Positions 62,353 to 64,000 of a DNA stretch of 64,000 bases are shown one piece after another (positions within the stretch are counted from its first letter, which is position 1; every line of letters starts with the position of its first letter). A program made the position numbers and the translations under genes. The DNA lies in NCBI GenBank assembly GCA_963555835.3, contig CAUVWZ020000002.1, forward strand, positions 992,001 through 1,056,000, in the 5' to 3' direction. Source of the stretch: JAPUME01 sp027294185. GTDB lineage: Bacteria > Acidobacteriota > Terriglobia > UBA7540 > JAPUME01. Under the pieces are notes generated by a model. That model did no database searches and was not told where the DNA came from. It saw only the letters and a program-made list of their open reading frames with translations.

Positions 62353-63963
62353 ATGAGCGAAGCCGCCAAGAGAGCCACGTCACGTCGCGAGTTTTTGAAG
62401 AGAACCGGCCAGATCGCCGCATCCTCCACGTTGATGGGGTCCTGGGTCCCCCAGGTTCGAGCCGCGAAGAAGCACAAGATTCTCATTGCTCAGTGCACCC
62501 ATGAAGCCGCAAGCTTTAATCCTATTCCAACCCGATTTGAAGATTTTTCGGTCACGATCGGGGAAGCGTTGCTGGAATCAAATCGTGGCGGGCGAGGAAC
62601 GATAGGGGGGGCCTTGAGCGTATTCGATCAACATGCCGACATCCAACTCGTTCCTACTTTCGGCGCGGGTGCGCTCTCCGGCGGAGATTTGGCTGCCGCC
62701 GACTTCGACCGGCTTGCCGGCGAGTTTCTGAAACACCTCAAGGCTGCGCCTGCTGTGGACGGCGTCTACTTTTCTTTGCACGGGGCCATGGCGGCAAAAA
62801 ACGAAGGCGATCCGGAAGGATATCTATTGGCCGAGTCGCGCAAGATCTTGGGCGAGTCGGTGCCCATTGTCGTAACGTTGGACCTGCACGGGATCCTCAG
62901 CGATCGCATGCTCAAGCACAGTAACGGGTTCGTGGCTTATCATACGTATCCGCACGTCGATCATTTCGAGACCGGCGAGCGCGCTGCGAAGCTTCTGCTT
63001 CGGATTATTTCCGGGAAGATCAAGCCGGTTTTGGCCCGGGTCCGCATCCCTGCCTTGGTGCGCGGAAATGAGTTGATTACCGAAACCGGTCTCCTGGGAC
63101 GCTTGATTCGCGCTGCTCAGGCCGTCGAGCGGAGCGAAGGGGGATTGGCGGCGGGCATGCTCATCGGAAATCCCTTTACCGATGTGCCCGATCTCGGCAG
63201 CTACAGCTACGTCATCACGGACAACGATCCTGCGCGCGCCAAGAAGGAGGCCGTGCAACTTGCCAATGAGTTTTGGAAATACCGCGAAAAAATGCAGGAG
63301 ACGCTCACGAGCATTGAAGAGAGCGTAAAGATTGCGCAGGAAACGAAAGGGACCGTCATCCTGAAAGACCCGGCCGACGCCACCACCTCCGGGGCGACGG
63401 GCGACAGCAATGTCATCTTGCGGCAGCTCGTCAAAACCGGCTATTCGGGCCGTGCCTTGCTGCCGATCGTGGACCCTCCGGCTGTTCAGGCCGCGTTCCA
63501 GGCTGGGGTCGGAGGCACAGTTAACACCACAGTGGGCGGTGCACGCGATCCCAAGCGATTTCGCCCGCTCCCCATTACGGCGCAGGTTCGCCGACTCTCC
63601 GACGGCGTCTTCCGCAACAGCGACACCGGCGGCGGTGCGTATAACTCCGGTAGGACCGCTGTGCTGCAAGTTGGTTCGATCACGCTCGTCGTAACCACTC
63701 GGGCCGTCGCCCTGCACAATCGTGCGCTCTTTTATGGGCACGGCCAAGATCCCAAAACGTTCGACCTCGTCGTGGTGAAATCACCGCACTGCGAGCATCA
63801 CATGTATCGGGTATGGTGCGCACGCATGCTGGTGGTAGATGCGCCGGGGGCGACCAGTGCGAACCTCCGCACCCTGGGTCACACGCGATGCCGGCGGCCG
63901 ATCTTTCCGCTCGATGACGAAGTTCCCTTTACTCCCCAGGCAAAGATCTTCCGAAGGGGATGA
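62353..63963 (+). CDS. M81-family metallopeptidase (MlrC-like), Tat-exported
   Basis: The 536-residue product has a twin-arginine signal (SRREFLKRTGQIAASSTLMG) and matches the MlrC/M81 family, of which the prototype degrades linearised microcystin. HEAASFNPIPTRFEDF at the start, GVYFSLHGAMAAKNEGDPEG (Asp and His region), IVVTLDLHGILSDRM, FVAYHTYPHVDHFETGERAA (His ligands) and ATTSGATGDSNVILRQLVK are the conserved segments. The C-terminal domain ends at FPLDDEVPF. ATG 62353 is chosen because the Tat motif follows. The natural substrate is unknown. Confidence 0.9.
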   Translation: MSEAAKRATSRREFLKRTGQIAASSTLMGSWVPQVRAAKKHKILIAQCTHEAASFNPIPTRFEDFSVTIGEALLESNRGGRGTIGGALSVFDQHADIQLVPTFGAGALSGGDLAAADFDRLAGEFLKHLKAAPAVDGVYFSLHGAMAAKNEGDPEGYLLAESRKILGESVPIVVTLDLHGILSDRMLKHSNGFVAYHTYPHVDHFETGERAAKLLLRIISGKIKPVLARVRIPALVRGNELITETGLLGRLIRAAQAVERSEGGLAAGMLIGNPFTDVPDLGSYSYVITDNDPARAKKEAVQLANEFWKYREKMQETLTSIEESVKIAQETKGTVILKDPADATTSGATGDSNVILRQLVKTGYSGRALLPIVDPPAVQAAFQAGVGGTVNTTVGGARDPKRFRPLPITAQVRRLSDGVFRNSDTGGGAYNSGRTAVLQVGSITLVVTTRAVALHNRALFYGHGQDPKTFDLVVVKSPHCEHHMYRVWCARMLVVDAPGATSANLRTLGHTRCRRPIFPLDDEVPFTPQAKIFRRG

Positions 63964-64000
63964 ACGGGTTTCCTCCCGATGGCTGGGCGTGTGATTGCCC

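Overview
The window is bacterial. The housekeeping gene order, the strong AGGAGG-type ribosome-binding sites, the GC-rich coding sequence and the accessory families (NHL plus HYDIN-type surface protein, DUF1080 3-keto-glycoside enzymes, Tat-exported TIM-barrel isomerases, FG-GAP and EgtB remnants, M81 peptidase) best fit an Acidobacteriota genome. This is an inference: no rRNA is present, and Planctomycetota or related groups are not excluded.

Layout. (1) 1-3480: the end of a penicillin-binding protein, a decayed integron-integrase tail, then a small gene-cassette array with at least three attC-type sites and no intact integrase. (2) 3661-5438, minus strand: a sulfur operon (Cys-codon leader peptide and attenuator, TauE-type permease, APS reductase). 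(3) 5615-10269: a GMC oxidoreductase, and leuA and leuB on the minus strand. (4) 10488-20293: TerB-like protein, then the translation block thrS-infC-rpmI-rplT-pheS-pheT and a division/metallophosphoesterase group (coiled-coil protein, zapA, ymdB). infC appears to start at an ATA codon. (5) 20555-21938: NYN-domain protein with an apparent N-terminal frameshift, rpmB, and an orphan HTH regulator. (6) 22031-28613, minus strand: rel/spoT, frr, pyrH, tsf, rpsB, rpsI, rplM. (7) 28836-37750: accessory region with keto-glycoside-type enzymes, two receiver-PilZ paralogues, a transglutaminase-like protein, small membrane proteins and several gene fragments. (8) 37863-39907: a DEAD-box RNA helicase flanked by two copies of a 182-bp structured repeat. 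(9) 40088-47708: cyclophilin, MatB-like ligase, aminotransferase, FAD/Fe-S dehydrogenase and MatC-like carrier, mostly overlapping or close-packed. (10) 47862-63963: a decayed, repeat-rich accessory region with DUF1080 lipoprotein, DUF805 protein, metallo-beta-lactamase-fold protein, TIM-barrel protein, an internally deleted sulfatase, a large NHL/HYDIN protein between 168-bp direct repeats, a tRNA-Asn 3' half, a broken IS3 transposase, a PD40 lipoprotein and an M81 peptidase.

The most interesting signals are the cysteine attenuator at 5274-5438, the paired structured repeats around the RNA helicase (with one base-pair-preserving double substitution), the cassette array with a dead integrase, the ATA start of infC, and the two receiver-PilZ proteins whose receiver domains have lost different phosphorylation residues. 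All identifications come from reading the sequence; no database search was run.
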